From Sandaracinaceae bacterium (GTDB lineage: Bacteria; Myxococcota_A; Polyangia; Polyangiales; JADJQN01), in assembly GCA_016712745.1 (NCBI GenBank), contig JADJQN010000001.1, positions 744,001-808,000 of the forward strand: 64,000 nt of DNA. The letters are read 5' to 3'. This document shows, in pieces, positions 53,705 to 62,999 of the stretch. How positions within the stretch are numbered: position 1 is the stretch's first letter; the number at the start of each line of letters is the position of its first letter. The position numbers and the translations under genes are program-made. Under the pieces are notes generated by a model that saw only the letters and a list, made by a program, of their open reading frames with translations, ran no database searches and was not told the origin of the DNA.

Positions 53705-55585
53705 ATGGAATTCACGGCACTTTCGTTGACGCAGGTTCTCACCGTGCTCGGCGCATTTGGCGCAGGCGTGGTGGTTTTCTACCTGCTCAAACTGCGCCGC
53801 CGTCAGGTGCCTGTGCCCTTCGTCCGCCTGTGGGAGCAGATACTCGCCGAGAAGCAAAGCACGCGCCTCTTCTCGCAGATCAAGCGCCTCCTTTCACTGC
53901 TCATCGCCCTACTCTTCGTGGCCTTGGTGGCGTTTGCACTGGGCGACCCGCGCACAAAAGGCGCGCACGATGCGGGCCGAAGTCTCGTCGTGCTCGTGGA
54001 TGCCAGTACGTCGATGCAGGCGACGGACATGCGTCCCACCCGACTCGAGCGAGCGTTCGAGGAAACGCGACGCATCATCGACGGATTAGGTCCCTCCGAT
54101 CGCATGCTCATCGCACAAATGGATGCGACCACCACGCCGGTGAGTCCGATGACTGATGACACGCGCGTGCTGCGCGAGTCGCTGACGCATGTCGCGCCGA
54201 CCGATCTGACGACAAATTTCGCCCGCGCGCTCCGTTTTGCGCTCGACGTTCTTCGCGACAAAGAGCGTGCTGAGATTATCGTCGTCTCCGACGGGCATTT
54301 ACCCGAGGCGCGTGACGAGGAAGGCCTCGTGAGCGCGCGCGGCGCGAAGCTGAGCTACGTGGCGATTGGCAGGCATCACCGAAACGTTTCAATCAGTGCA
54401 TTCAGTGTGCGCCGCTACCCGCTCGACAAGAGCCGCAGCGAAGTGCTCGTCGAACTTCTCAACTCGTCAACTGATCCCGAGGCTATAGAGCTGACGTTGC
54501 TCGGTGACGGGCAGCCTATCGACGTACAGCGATTGCAGCTCGCAGCAGGTGAGCGAACGAGCCGTTTCTTTGAAAACATTTCGGGCGCCGATCGCACGCT
54601 CGAAGCGCGCATCACGTTGGCGGACGGCAAGCACGATGATTTGCCGGCGGACGATCGCGCGTTCGCGCGCTTGCCCGAGCGACGTCGCGCGCGTGTCATG
54701 TCCGTTTCCGAGGGCAACCGCTACATCGAGGCGGCCCTCTTGCTCGACGAGTATCTCGACGTGACCGAAGTGAGCCCCGCCGAATACCCCGCGCCGGGTC
54801 ACTTCGACGTCGTCATTTTTGATGGTTTCGTGCCGCCGAGTCCGCCAACCACGAGCGCGGTCTACCTGAATCCGCTTCCCCCGACTGGGGTGCAGGGCCC
54901 GCTCGAAGTGCTCGGCGTTATTGAACGACCCTTCTTCGAGCAAATCGATCGACGCCACCCGCTCGTGCGATGGACAGCTCTGCGCGATGTGAATATCGCG
55001 AGCGCTTTGCAAGTGCGCCTTGCGCCAGGCGACCGTCCGGTCGCAGGAGACTCGCGCGGCCCTCTGCTCGTCGCCGGCACGCGAAGTGGCAAGAAGTTTG
55101 TCGCGCTTACTTTTGACGTGCGGCGTAGCGACCTTCCCCTACGTCCCGCGTGGCCGCTCTTGCTCTTAAACTCAATTGACTGGTTCGTCTCGGAAGACGC
55201 CGCCTATCTATCCAGCTACATGGTTGGAGAAACGTGGCACGTCGGAGTTCCGGCGGGGCACGCCACGGCAACTCTGCAGGCGCCCGACGGGACGTCGCGC
55301 GAAGTCCCGGTTGTGGATGGACGCGCCGTGTGCGGGGGCACGCGCGCAGGCTTCTATCACGTGCGTACCGGCACTGAGGACGAGCTCATCGCAGTCAATC
55401 TCGACGCGAACGCGGAGAGCGACATCACGCCCGTCCCGCGCCTCACCGTCCAAGGCCAAGCCGCGGGCCATTTCACACCCGGCACCATTGGCGTGCGTCG
55501 TGAGATTTGGATCTACCTGGTCATCGCCGCACTTTTGCTGATGGCCATCGAGTGGTTTTCGTACCATCGGCGGTGGACCGTATGA
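53705..55585 (+). CDS. BatA-like VWA membrane protein
   Basis: 626 aa. The BatA_N region covers 1-80 with two transmembrane helices (VLTVLGAFGAGVVVFYLLKL and LLSLLIALLFVALVAFALG). A VWA domain with MIDAS DASTS (LVVLVDASTSMQA) spans about 88-250. A beta-rich extracytoplasmic part and a last helix near 605-625 complete it. TGA overlaps the next ATG as ATGA. It is the third partner of the MoxR ATPase in the operon. Confidence 0.92.
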   Translation: MEFTALSLTQVLTVLGAFGAGVVVFYLLKLRRRQVPVPFVRLWEQILAEKQSTRLFSQIKRLLSLLIALLFVALVAFALGDPRTKGAHDAGRSLVVLVDASTSMQATDMRPTRLERAFEETRRIIDGLGPSDRMLIAQMDATTTPVSPMTDDTRVLRESLTHVAPTDLTTNFARALRFALDVLRDKERAEIIVVSDGHLPEARDEEGLVSARGAKLSYVAIGRHHRNVSISAFSVRRYPLDKSRSEVLVELLNSSTDPEAIELTLLGDGQPIDVQRLQLAAGERTSRFFENISGADRTLEARITLADGKHDDLPADDRAFARLPERRRARVMSVSEGNRYIEAALLLDEYLDVTEVSPAEYPAPGHFDVVIFDGFVPPSPPTTSAVYLNPLPPTGVQGPLEVLGVIERPFFEQIDRRHPLVRWTALRDVNIASALQVRLAPGDRPVAGDSRGPLLVAGTRSGKKFVALTFDVRRSDLPLRPAWPLLLLNSIDWFVSEDAAYLSSYMVGETWHVGVPAGHATATLQAPDGTSREVPVVDGRAVCGGTRAGFYHVRTGTEDELIAVNLDANAESDITPVPRLTVQGQAAGHFTPGTIGVRREIWIYLVIAALLLMAIEWFSYHRRWTV

Positions 55586-58371
55586 CTCGCCGGGTCTTTG
55601 TGCTCTCCGGAAGTTTGGTGCTCGCTGCAACAGCGGCCTGCGTCTACGGCGTGCATTCGCTCATCCGCGTAATCCCCCGCGACATGCTTTGGCACGGGGA
55701 GCACTACTCGATTCTGTCGCCGCAGATGCTCTACATTGTGGCGGTCGCGCCGTTGCTTTTCTGGGTGGCTAGCCGCTCGCTCGCGGATTTGCCGCGCATT
55801 CAGCGTTTTATCGCCACGTTCATTCGCGTACTGATATTCGCGTTTCTGGCGCTTGCATTGTCGCGGCCGGCACGCACCACCGATTCGCAGCGCGTCAGCA
55901 CAGTCTATCTGGTTGACGTTTCGGACTCGGTCACGAATGAGTCACTGGACGACGCGCGCCAGAGCGTACAGCAAGCATGGACGGCTCGGGGCGAAAACGA
56001 TGTGCAGCTCGTTACCTTCGCGCGCCATCCGCGGGTCGTGCCCTTAGACGCCGACACGAACGAAGTCCCTGCAATCACGCGGCCGAGCGCAGGAACGGGC
56101 GCCGGAAGCAGTGCAGGCGACCAAAGCAGCGCAATGACGGCGACGCAGGGATCGGGAACGAACTTGCAAGCGGCCCTTCAGCTTGCCTATGGGTTGTATC
56201 CAGCCGGCTATTTGCGACGCGCCGTGATCATTTCTGACGGTGGTCAGACCGACGGTGATCTACTCGCGGAGGCGTCGCGCGCGCGCGCATTCGGCACGCG
56301 CCTCTTTTATACGCCCTACCGCCGCGGCGCTCCGCGCGAGGTCGCGTTGCGAGCTCTCACAGTGCCCGATCGCATCGAAGTGGGCGAACCGTTCTTCGTA
56401 CGCGCCCGCGTCTTTTCGAGCACGGACACCCGCGCGCGCGTACGCCTCTATCAAGGCGAGACGCTGAACGGCCTCGATAGCATTCGCGAAGTCGACTTGC
56501 ATCGCGGCGATACTGACCTTGAGTTTCGGTCGGTGGTCCGCGTTGCTGGGCCCATCACCTATACGCTCGACATCGAACCCACCGGCGCCGACCGATTCCG
56601 CGCCAACAACCGCTTCGCGGTCAGCACCATTGTCCCCGGTCGCCCGACCGTACTCTACGTGGAGAGCGACCCCAGTCGCGCACTTTACCTGGCGCGTGCG
56701 CTCACGGCGGGCGACTACGAGGTGGAAGTGCGCAGCCCACGCGAGATCCCGCAAAGCTTGCGCGAGCTCGAGCGTTTCGATTTCTTCATCCTGTCGGATG
56801 TCGCGGCCGATCAGGTTTCGCTTACGCAAATGGACATGATCGAACGCTACGTCCGCGACCTGGGCGGCGGCTTTATCATGGCGGGCGGCGAGGCCGGCTT
56901 CGGCCTTGGTGGTTGGCAGCACACGCGCATCGAGCAGCTTCTGCCCGTACGCATGGACGCTGAGAGACGCCGCGATCAGCCGTCGCTCGCGCTCGCGCTC
57001 GTGATCGACAAGAGCGGATCGATGTCGGGTACGAAGATGGAGCTCGCCAAGGACGCCGCGAAAGCCACGGCCGAGTTGTTGGGCGCGGAAGACTATATCG
57101 AGGTTGTCGGCTTCGACTCATCGCCCACCCGCGTCGTGCGCATGCAGAGCGCCGCCAATCGCATACGCATCCTGACCGACATCGGTCGGCTCACGGCGAA
57201 TGGTGGCACCGCGATTCTTCCTGCGCTCGATATGGCGTTTCAGGATTTGTCCGTCACGCGCGCGCGTGTGAAGCACGTTATTTTACTTACGGATGGGCAG
57301 ACCCAGGAGACCGGCTTCGAGACGTTGGTCCAAGCGATGCGCGCAGAAGGCATCACGCTGTCCACGGTGGGCCTCGGCGGCGACGTGAACCGTGCACTTC
57401 TAACCGCCGCAGCAAACCTGGGCGGGGGGCGCGCCTACTTCACAACCGACCCGCACAACGTGCCGCGCATCTTCATGCGTGAGACATCGACCGTCCAACG
57501 GTCGAGTGCCGTGGAGGAGTACTTTCAGCCGCAAATCGTGACGCAAGCGGACTTTCTGCGCGGACTCGACGTGGGCCGTGCTCCGTTCTTGCACGGTTAC
57601 GTCGCGACCCAGGCCAAGCCCGATCCCGTGCAGGTGATTCTGCAAAGCGAGCTTGGCGAACCGATCCTTGCACGCTGGCGCGTGGGCTTGGGATGGGCCC
57701 TTGCGTGGACGAGCGACGTGAAGAATCGCTGGGCCGTCGAGTGGCTGAGATGGCCGGGCTTCCAGCCGTTCTGGTCGCAACTGGTGCGCGAGCATATGCG
57801 TCAGCGCAGACGCCAAACATTGGATATGCGTGCGGAGATTCTCGACGGCGAAGTACGTGTCGCCGTAGACGCCATAGGACAGGATGATCAATTCCTCAAC
57901 GGACTCGATAGCGAGCTCACCATCGATGGTCCGATGGGCGCCCGCGCGGGCCGCGGCGCGGGGGATGCGGCTATCCACGCAACTCATCCCCTTCGGCAGG
58001 TGGCCCCAGGAAGATACGAAGCGCGCTTTCCGCTCGACCGTTACGGATCGTTTGTAATGACCGCAACACACAGGCGCGACGGCCGGCCCGTCGCCGAGAG
58101 CATTGCGCAAATCTCCAACCCCTACCCGCGTGAGTATGGAACCCTCGAGCCCGACGAAACGTTGATGCGCCGCGCGGCGAGCGTAACCGGCGGTTTCGGC
58201 AACCCCACGCCTCAGCAAGTGTTCGACCCGAACGGAGAAAAAATCCGGCGCCATGAAGACCTCTGGTCGAAGTTTCTCTACGCCGCGCTCGTCGCGTTCC
58301 TGATCGACCTCCTGCTTCGCCGCATCCGGCTTTTCGACCGCAAGTTCAAAGCTGCGCCCTCGCGCCGCTAA
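55582..58371 (+). CDS. Large VWA/glutamine-amidotransferase-like membrane protein
   Basis: 929 aa. Start ATG 55582 overlaps the BatA-like stop. N-terminal helices are followed by a first VWA-like domain (VYLVDVSDSVTNES), a Ser/Gly/Thr linker, then a GATase1-like domain (FFILSDVAADQVSLTQMD, GGGFIMAGGEAGFGLGG), and within it a second VWA with an intact MIDAS (LVIDKSGSMSGTKMELAKD, LLTDGQTQETG). A C-terminal transmembrane helix lies at about 900-915. It closes the MoxR-VWA operon. Similar two-VWA plus GATase proteins occur at the end of MoxR-DUF58-BatA clusters; the molecular target is unknown. Confidence 0.9.
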   Translation: MTRRVFVLSGSLVLAATAACVYGVHSLIRVIPRDMLWHGEHYSILSPQMLYIVAVAPLLFWVASRSLADLPRIQRFIATFIRVLIFAFLALALSRPARTTDSQRVSTVYLVDVSDSVTNESLDDARQSVQQAWTARGENDVQLVTFARHPRVVPLDADTNEVPAITRPSAGTGAGSSAGDQSSAMTATQGSGTNLQAALQLAYGLYPAGYLRRAVIISDGGQTDGDLLAEASRARAFGTRLFYTPYRRGAPREVALRALTVPDRIEVGEPFFVRARVFSSTDTRARVRLYQGETLNGLDSIREVDLHRGDTDLEFRSVVRVAGPITYTLDIEPTGADRFRANNRFAVSTIVPGRPTVLYVESDPSRALYLARALTAGDYEVEVRSPREIPQSLRELERFDFFILSDVAADQVSLTQMDMIERYVRDLGGGFIMAGGEAGFGLGGWQHTRIEQLLPVRMDAERRRDQPSLALALVIDKSGSMSGTKMELAKDAAKATAELLGAEDYIEVVGFDSSPTRVVRMQSAANRIRILTDIGRLTANGGTAILPALDMAFQDLSVTRARVKHVILLTDGQTQETGFETLVQAMRAEGITLSTVGLGGDVNRALLTAAANLGGGRAYFTTDPHNVPRIFMRETSTVQRSSAVEEYFQPQIVTQADFLRGLDVGRAPFLHGYVATQAKPDPVQVILQSELGEPILARWRVGLGWALAWTSDVKNRWAVEWLRWPGFQPFWSQLVREHMRQRRRQTLDMRAEILDGEVRVAVDAIGQDDQFLNGLDSELTIDGPMGARAGRGAGDAAIHATHPLRQVAPGRYEARFPLDRYGSFVMTATHRRDGRPVAESIAQISNPYPREYGTLEPDETLMRRAASVTGGFGNPTPQQVFDPNGEKIRRHEDLWSKFLYAALVAFLIDLLLRRIRLFDRKFKAAPSRR

Positions 58372-58415
58372 AGTCGGTCGCTTAGCAACGCCGCCACACC
58401 TACGTCGCCCGAAAT

Positions 58416-58438
58416 CGATTGTCTTATCAATCGTTTTC
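58416..58438 (+). terminator. Weak intrinsic terminator after the MoxR-VWA operon
   Basis: CGATTG-TCTTAT-CAATCG (58416-58433) followed by TTTTC. The 6-bp stem is short, so efficiency is uncertain. Confidence 0.35.
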
Positions 58439-58449
58439 GAAGGAATCGC

Positions 58450-58477
58450 TTGACGTGGCGGGCTCCGTCGTTATGCT
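58450..58477 (+). promoter_or_regulatory. Strong sigma70-like promoter for the DksA-type gene
   Basis: TTGACG (58450-58455), 16-bp spacer, TATGCT (58472-58477), 34 bp before ATG 58511. It is the best consensus promoter in the window. Confidence 0.55.
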
Positions 58478-58510
58478 CTTCTGCTCTCGTTTTTTGGGGG
58501 GGTCAGACCA

Positions 58511-58873
58511 ATGAAGAAAACCGAACTCAAGCGGTTCAAGAAAATCCTCGAGGAAAAGCGCGAGGCGCTCGTCAAGAACGCCCAGCAGACGATGACCGAG
58601 GATATGACCCTCGACACCAACGACCTGCCGGACGAAATGGACCTCGCGTCCAGCGAGTACATCCAGTCCTTCACGTTCCGCCTGCGCGGACGCGAGAAGT
58701 CGTTCCTCGACAAGATTGACCGCGCCCTTCGCAAGATCGAAGACGGCTCGTTCGGTACCTGCGAAAGCTGCGAAGAAGAGATCTCAGTGAAGCGCCTCGA
58801 AGCGCGCCCAGAGACCAGCCTCTGCATCCGCTGCAAAGAAGACCAAGAGCGTCAGGAACGCGACTTCGGCTGA
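58511..58873 (+). CDS. DksA/TraR-family zinc-finger regulator
   Basis: 120 aa. An N-terminal coiled coil with the acidic tip (DTNDLPDEMDLAS; the D-x-x-D-A-type tip is altered to EMDLAS) is followed by the C4 zinc finger CESC (about 84-87) and CIRC (about 105-108), spacing as in DksA. It binds the RNA polymerase secondary channel in the family, often with ppGpp. It lies under a strong promoter as an apparently single gene. Confidence 0.9.
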   Translation: MKKTELKRFKKILEEKREALVKNAQQTMTEDMTLDTNDLPDEMDLASSEYIQSFTFRLRGREKSFLDKIDRALRKIEDGSFGTCESCEEEISVKRLEARPETSLCIRCKEDQERQERDFG

Positions 58874-58920
58874 TCACGCATCGCGGGCCGTGCCATTGGT
58901 TCATTTTCGCCCAACCCGGC

Positions 58921-60777
58921 TTATGCGGCTGCGTTGGGCGATTTCGTATCACCGGTCGAGCTCGTGTGATTCGCGCTCTGCGGAAGCACCATCGTAAAGA
59001 TGGTTCCGTCCTGACTGCTGGCGACGTCGATCGTGCCTTGATGATCGTCGACGACCTTCTTCACAATGGCCAGACCAAGGCCGGTGCCGCCTTCCTTGCC
59101 ATGAGTGGCGAAGCTTTGAAAAAGGCGGCCGCGAATTTCCTCGGCAATACCCGGCCCGTTATCGCTGAAGGTGAGAATCACGGCTCCGTCTGCAGTGCGT
59201 CGCGAAGCCGACATCGTGAACTCGCCCCCACGTTTGCCCAACGCTTCGGCGGCATTGCGCGCGAGGTTGTAGACCGCGCGCTGCATCTTCTGTTGATCGA
59301 AATAGACGACGCCTTTGTCGGCTAGCTCCAACTTGACCGTGATGCCCCGATCGCGGAATTGCTTCTCAAGCTGCTCGACGATTTCACCGAAGAATTTGTG
59401 CAAATAGACTTTGCTCACGAAGAGCGTCGTTTCGCCGCGCGCGAACGCTAAAATTTCGCGAGTCATTGAATCGACCAATTGAATCTGACGCAACGCGGCC
59501 TGCCCAAATGTATGCCGCGTCGCATCCTCAGGCTCGTTCATCAAGAGTTGCAGGTAGCCTGAGATCACCGTCATCGGCGTTTTTAGATCATGAATCACGC
59601 CCGACAAGAGTTGCCCGATAGTCGACAAGCGGTCTTCGCGCGCTTGCTTCTCACGCGACAGAGCCAAGCCAATCGCGTTGGAAACCTGGCCGGCGATCAC
59701 GCTCGCAAACTTCACATCGTCGTCGGTAAAAGCTTCCTTGCCCTTTGACTTGTTGAAGAGCTCGATCGCGCCGACGCCATCTTCCCAGCGGAGCGGCACA
59801 CACATCATCGAACGCGGGTGGTAGCCCACGCGGTCTGCAAGCTCACGGGAATACCGAGGATCTTTTCGCACATCGGTGACGATCTGCGGCAAACCATGCT
59901 GCGCAACCCAACCTGAAATTCCATGTCCCGCTTCGATGTGCATCTTCTTAACTTCGTCCGGCACGCCGCCAATCGCTGCGCGAAAGTGCAGATCTCGATT
60001 ATCCCCCTCCAACATCAGTATCGCGCCGGCTTCTGCATCGACGGCGCGCACCGCACCCATGAGTACTCCGTCGAGCATCTCGTCGAGCTTCGACGCTTCC
60101 GCCGCCACTTGCATGATCTCGAAGAGCACGTCGAGCTCGCGAATCTTCAACTCGAGGGCGCTCTTCGCCTCGAGGAGCTCCATGTTCTTGCCGACGATGG
60201 ACAAGAATAATTTGGAATTCTCGATGGACACTGCCGCCTGCGAAGCGAGCGCGGACAGTAGCCCTTCGTCCTCCTTCGAGAAGTAGCCGTTGCATTTATT
60301 GAGCACTTGCACGACCCCGATGGTGCGGCCGTGGTGATTCTTCATGGGCGTGCAAAGAATCGACTGGGTTCGGTAGCCCGTGCGTCGATCCCACTCCGAA
60401 TCGAAACGGGAATCTTGATAGGCGTCCTTGATGTTAAGCGCCTTGCCGGTTTTCGCCACCCAACCCGCCAGGCCCTCCCCTAGCTTTACGCGGATCTCGT
60501 GGACCTCTTCGCCCTGCGCAAACTTCGACCAGAGCTCCCCCGTGTGCTCGTCGAGCAGATACAGAGTCGAGCGCTCTGCATCCATTACGCGGGAGGTGCG
60601 CTCAAGAACAAGAGTCAAAAGCTCGTTCAGATCCAGCGTCGACCCAAGTGCCACGCTGATATCCTGGAGCGCGCGCAGCTTCTCGTGCTCACGCGCCAGC
60701 GCAGCGCGCAAGTCCGCCGGTGGGACGGAAGGAGGCTTTGAGTCAGTTGCCATGCGCTCGGACAAAAACTGTCCCAT
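58921..60777 (-). CDS. Cytoplasmic sensor histidine kinase with two GAF domains
   Basis: 618 aa with no transmembrane helices. Two GAF domains (about 40-195, TLYLLDEHTGELWSKFA; and about 230-375, GAILMLEGDNRDLHFRA) precede HisKA with LLSGVIHDLKTPMTVI (phospho-His near 396) and an HATPase with NLARNAAEAL, FSDNGPGI and GTGLGLAIVKKVVDDHQG. ATG 60777 or 60753 are both plausible; the frame upstream overlaps the next gene. No cognate receiver gene adjoins it, so it is an orphan kinase. Confidence 0.9.
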   Translation of the reverse strand: MGQFLSERMATDSKPPSVPPADLRAALAREHEKLRALQDISVALGSTLDLNELLTLVLERTSRVMDAERSTLYLLDEHTGELWSKFAQGEEVHEIRVKLGEGLAGWVAKTGKALNIKDAYQDSRFDSEWDRRTGYRTQSILCTPMKNHHGRTIGVVQVLNKCNGYFSKEDEGLLSALASQAAVSIENSKLFLSIVGKNMELLEAKSALELKIRELDVLFEIMQVAAEASKLDEMLDGVLMGAVRAVDAEAGAILMLEGDNRDLHFRAAIGGVPDEVKKMHIEAGHGISGWVAQHGLPQIVTDVRKDPRYSRELADRVGYHPRSMMCVPLRWEDGVGAIELFNKSKGKEAFTDDDVKFASVIAGQVSNAIGLALSREKQAREDRLSTIGQLLSGVIHDLKTPMTVISGYLQLLMNEPEDATRHTFGQAALRQIQLVDSMTREILAFARGETTLFVSKVYLHKFFGEIVEQLEKQFRDRGITVKLELADKGVVYFDQQKMQRAVYNLARNAAEALGKRGGEFTMSASRRTADGAVILTFSDNGPGIAEEIRGRLFQSFATHGKEGGTGLGLAIVKKVVDDHQGTIDVASSQDGTIFTMVLPQSANHTSSTGDTKSPNAAA

Positions 60778-60831
60778 GAACGAGCGAATCCGCGCAATCG
60801 CCTTCGCGAATGCTACAAAGCGCCCGCACTC

Positions 60832-62073
60832 ATGAACGCGCGGCGCGGGCAAAAGACACTGTGGCGGCGGGATCTTGGGCTGATCTTCGTGCTAGCGCTC
60901 GCTCCGCGCTTGCTATGTGCTGTGGCTCTGCCGGTGCGGCCGACGTGGGATGGCGTGATCTACCTGCGAGCGGCCGAGCAACTTGCGCGCGGAGAAGGTT
61001 ACACCCAACGTGCGCTACGCGCCGACGCACCAGCGCGCGCCAATGCTTACTATCCAGTAGGATTTCCGGCGACACTCGCTGTCGTGCGTGTGGCCGGAGA
61101 CGGCGCGCGTACGGATCTAATCCTACAAAGTCTTTTTGGCGCACTCACTGCGTGCGCGACCTATCTGCTGGCTCGACGCTACGGCGCGCGACGTCGGGCG
61201 CGCACCGCAGCTTTGCTAATCGCGTTTTGGCCGACTGGCATCCTGCTTTCGGCGACGTGGATGAGCGAGGCGCTCTTCACATGCGCTCTCTGCTTCGCTT
61301 TGCTGCCGCTTGCGTGGGCGAAGCTTCGCCATGCTGCGCTTGGCTTTGCGTTCACGTGCATCGGCTTAGGCGTTTGCGCCTACGTGCGCCCCATCGCATT
61401 GATTATCGCCGGCACGCTGGCCGTGGCGCTGGTGGCACGCGACGTGCGCAGGCGCTGGCACTTCGCGTTGATAGCGCTCGTATGCACGGCAGCCCCCCTT
61501 CTGCCCTGGACTCTGCGCAACGCGCGTGTCCTCGACGCCCCAGCGCTCGTATCCACAAACGGCGGAACGAACCTCCTGCTGGGCACGGTGGGTGACGGCC
61601 GTTTCACTCGCATCCCTGCCGCGATCGACTGCCCCGACGGATTACGCGAGGTCGAGCGCGATCGCTGCCGTTCCGACCACGCCCTCACGCGCATTCGAGC
61701 AAAACCGCTAGCGTTCGTCGCACGTGCGGCGATGAAGCTCGGAGACACCTTCGCGTACGAGTCCGCAACGGCCCTCGAGCTTGGCGTATCGTTGGCACCT
61801 CGCGGAGCACCAATCCCGCACTGGGCCTTGGCACTCGCCGCGTTGAGCAGCATCTATTATATCTTGCTGCTCGCCGCGGCCGTGTACGCCGCCTGGATGT
61901 CTCGCACTACAATCCCGGCAAGCTTACGCGTTTTGGTGCTGGGACCGGTCGTGGCGACCGCTGCGCTGCACGCAGTGTCACTCGGGGGTGACCGATACCA
62001 CCTGCCACTCGTCCCGCTATTCGCAGCGATCGCCGTCTTTGCGCTAAGGGCTGGGCGCAGCAGCTCGGTCTGA
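60832..62073 (+). CDS. GT39/ArnT-like polytopic glycosyltransferase
   Basis: 413 aa with about ten hydrophobic helices. The first loop has RPTWDGVIYLRAAEQLARGE and the following ANAYYPVGFP, matching C-type, lipid-phosphate-sugar glycosyltransferases. A conserved GGDRYHLPLVP lies in the last helix region. It probably adds a sugar to envelope lipids or proteins on the periplasmic side. It is divergent from the GAF histidine kinase, with start regions close together, and convergent with the Cys-rich lipoprotein gene. Confidence 0.8.
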   Translation: MNARRGQKTLWRRDLGLIFVLALAPRLLCAVALPVRPTWDGVIYLRAAEQLARGEGYTQRALRADAPARANAYYPVGFPATLAVVRVAGDGARTDLILQSLFGALTACATYLLARRYGARRRARTAALLIAFWPTGILLSATWMSEALFTCALCFALLPLAWAKLRHAALGFAFTCIGLGVCAYVRPIALIIAGTLAVALVARDVRRRWHFALIALVCTAAPLLPWTLRNARVLDAPALVSTNGGTNLLLGTVGDGRFTRIPAAIDCPDGLREVERDRCRSDHALTRIRAKPLAFVARAAMKLGDTFAYESATALELGVSLAPRGAPIPHWALALAALSSIYYILLLAAAVYAAWMSRTTIPASLRVLVLGPVVATAALHAVSLGGDRYHLPLVPLFAAIAVFALRAGRSSSV

Positions 62074-62101
62074 CCTGAGCGCTCCCCTGCCGCGACATGC
62101 G

Positions 62102-62560
62102 TTAGGGGGAATCGCTGCGCGCCGCGCAACCTACGCCGGGCGTGAAGCAACCGTCACCGCATTCGCAAAAGGCAACGTTGTGGCTCGAGCTCGGCGCGCA
62201 GCCGCAAGCGCCGATACCACAGCTATCGGGAAAATCGCTCGTTGCTCCGCAGCACAGGTGACTGGCGACGACCCCTCCGGTCGACGTACACAATTCGGCA
62301 GCCGGCGATGGGCCCGCGTCGAGTGCAGTACCGCCATCCGCAGGCGCGGCGTCTTGCGAGCCCGCATCGAGCGCCCCGCTGTCGGCCGCTCCTGCGTCAG
62401 TGCCGAGATCGACCGTGCTTGCGTCGGCATTACCCTGGTCAGCTCCGAGATCTCCGACACCCCAATCCGGAAGCGCTCCCATATCGGCAGCCGACGGCGA
62501 TTCGTTGCTGCACCCGGCGATGGAGACTACGACCAAGATGGGAAGCAATCGCTTGAACAT
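62102..62560 (-). CDS. Cys-rich lipoprotein with Asp/Ala/Gly linker
   Basis: 152 aa from ATG 62560. The signal peptide has lipobox IAGC. An Asp/Ala/Gly-rich linker of about 70 residues (DLGADQGNADASTVDLG) is typical of Myxococcota surface lipoproteins. The C-terminal 55 residues hold about ten cysteines (SHLCCGATSDFPDSCGIGAC), a compact disulfide-rich module with no family I can name. The frame extends upstream to 62827 without a signal, which is rejected. Confidence 0.7.
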   Translation of the reverse strand: MFKRLLPILVVVSIAGCSNESPSAADMGALPDWGVGDLGADQGNADASTVDLGTDAGAADSGALDAGSQDAAPADGGTALDAGPSPAAELCTSTGGVVASHLCCGATSDFPDSCGIGACGCAPSSSHNVAFCECGDGCFTPGVGCAARSDSP

Positions 62561-62999
62561 GGCCAGACCGTACCGCGAAACCTTCGCCCGATCTATCGGT
62601 TGCCAACTTGGCTGTGCGCTCGCTGCCGGGCCCGCACAGGGCGGACACATTGTCCCGCTGCGCCCCCTGCTCGCGCAAACGCTGCGCGAAAACACGACGA
62701 TTCTTCGCATGGGTGGCCGTGCCGCGCTTGGGCATGCGCCTTGCTCTACTAGAAAACTAAGAGAACGCGGACTTGGCGAAACAACGGAAAGGAAGCACAC
62801 CGCCATCCGCGCCTCAGGACACCTCATGCGAACGAGTGCTTCGTTTCGATCGGCGGGATGCCCTCACCCCCACCTCGCTCCCGCCGATCGTAACGAAGGA
62901 TTGCCTAGTGGCCATGCAGGCAGATTCCCAAAGAAGTTCGTGAGCGCGAGCGGCAGTTGGTGATAGGGTCGCGCCGCACTTTCACTGCGAGGAATTACC
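62561..62999. other. 439-bp gene-free region containing a 60-nt hairpin
   Basis: I see no supported gene on either strand. Open frames here lack signal peptides, family motifs or good ribosome sites. The region contains the leader of the Cys-rich lipoprotein gene (minus), a near-perfect hairpin at 62839-62898, and the leader of the VOC gene with AGGA shortly before ATG 63000. Unlike the other intergenic gaps, its length is unusual for this window. Confidence 0.6.
62839..62898. repeat. 60-nt near-perfect hairpin
   Basis: CTTCGTT and CGATCGGCGGGA (62839-62858) pair with TCCCGCCGATCG and AACGAAG (62879-62898) across a single T-T mismatch, giving 19 pairs and a 20-nt loop rich in C. It lacks a U-tract, so it is not a standard terminator. 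It may be a REP-like element, a structured RNA or a protein-binding site. Confidence 0.7.

Noticed and set aside
62400..62963. 187-aa plus-strand frame over the gap
   Set aside because: It starts within the antisense of the Cys-rich lipoprotein gene and crosses the hairpin; no signal, motif or ribosome site.
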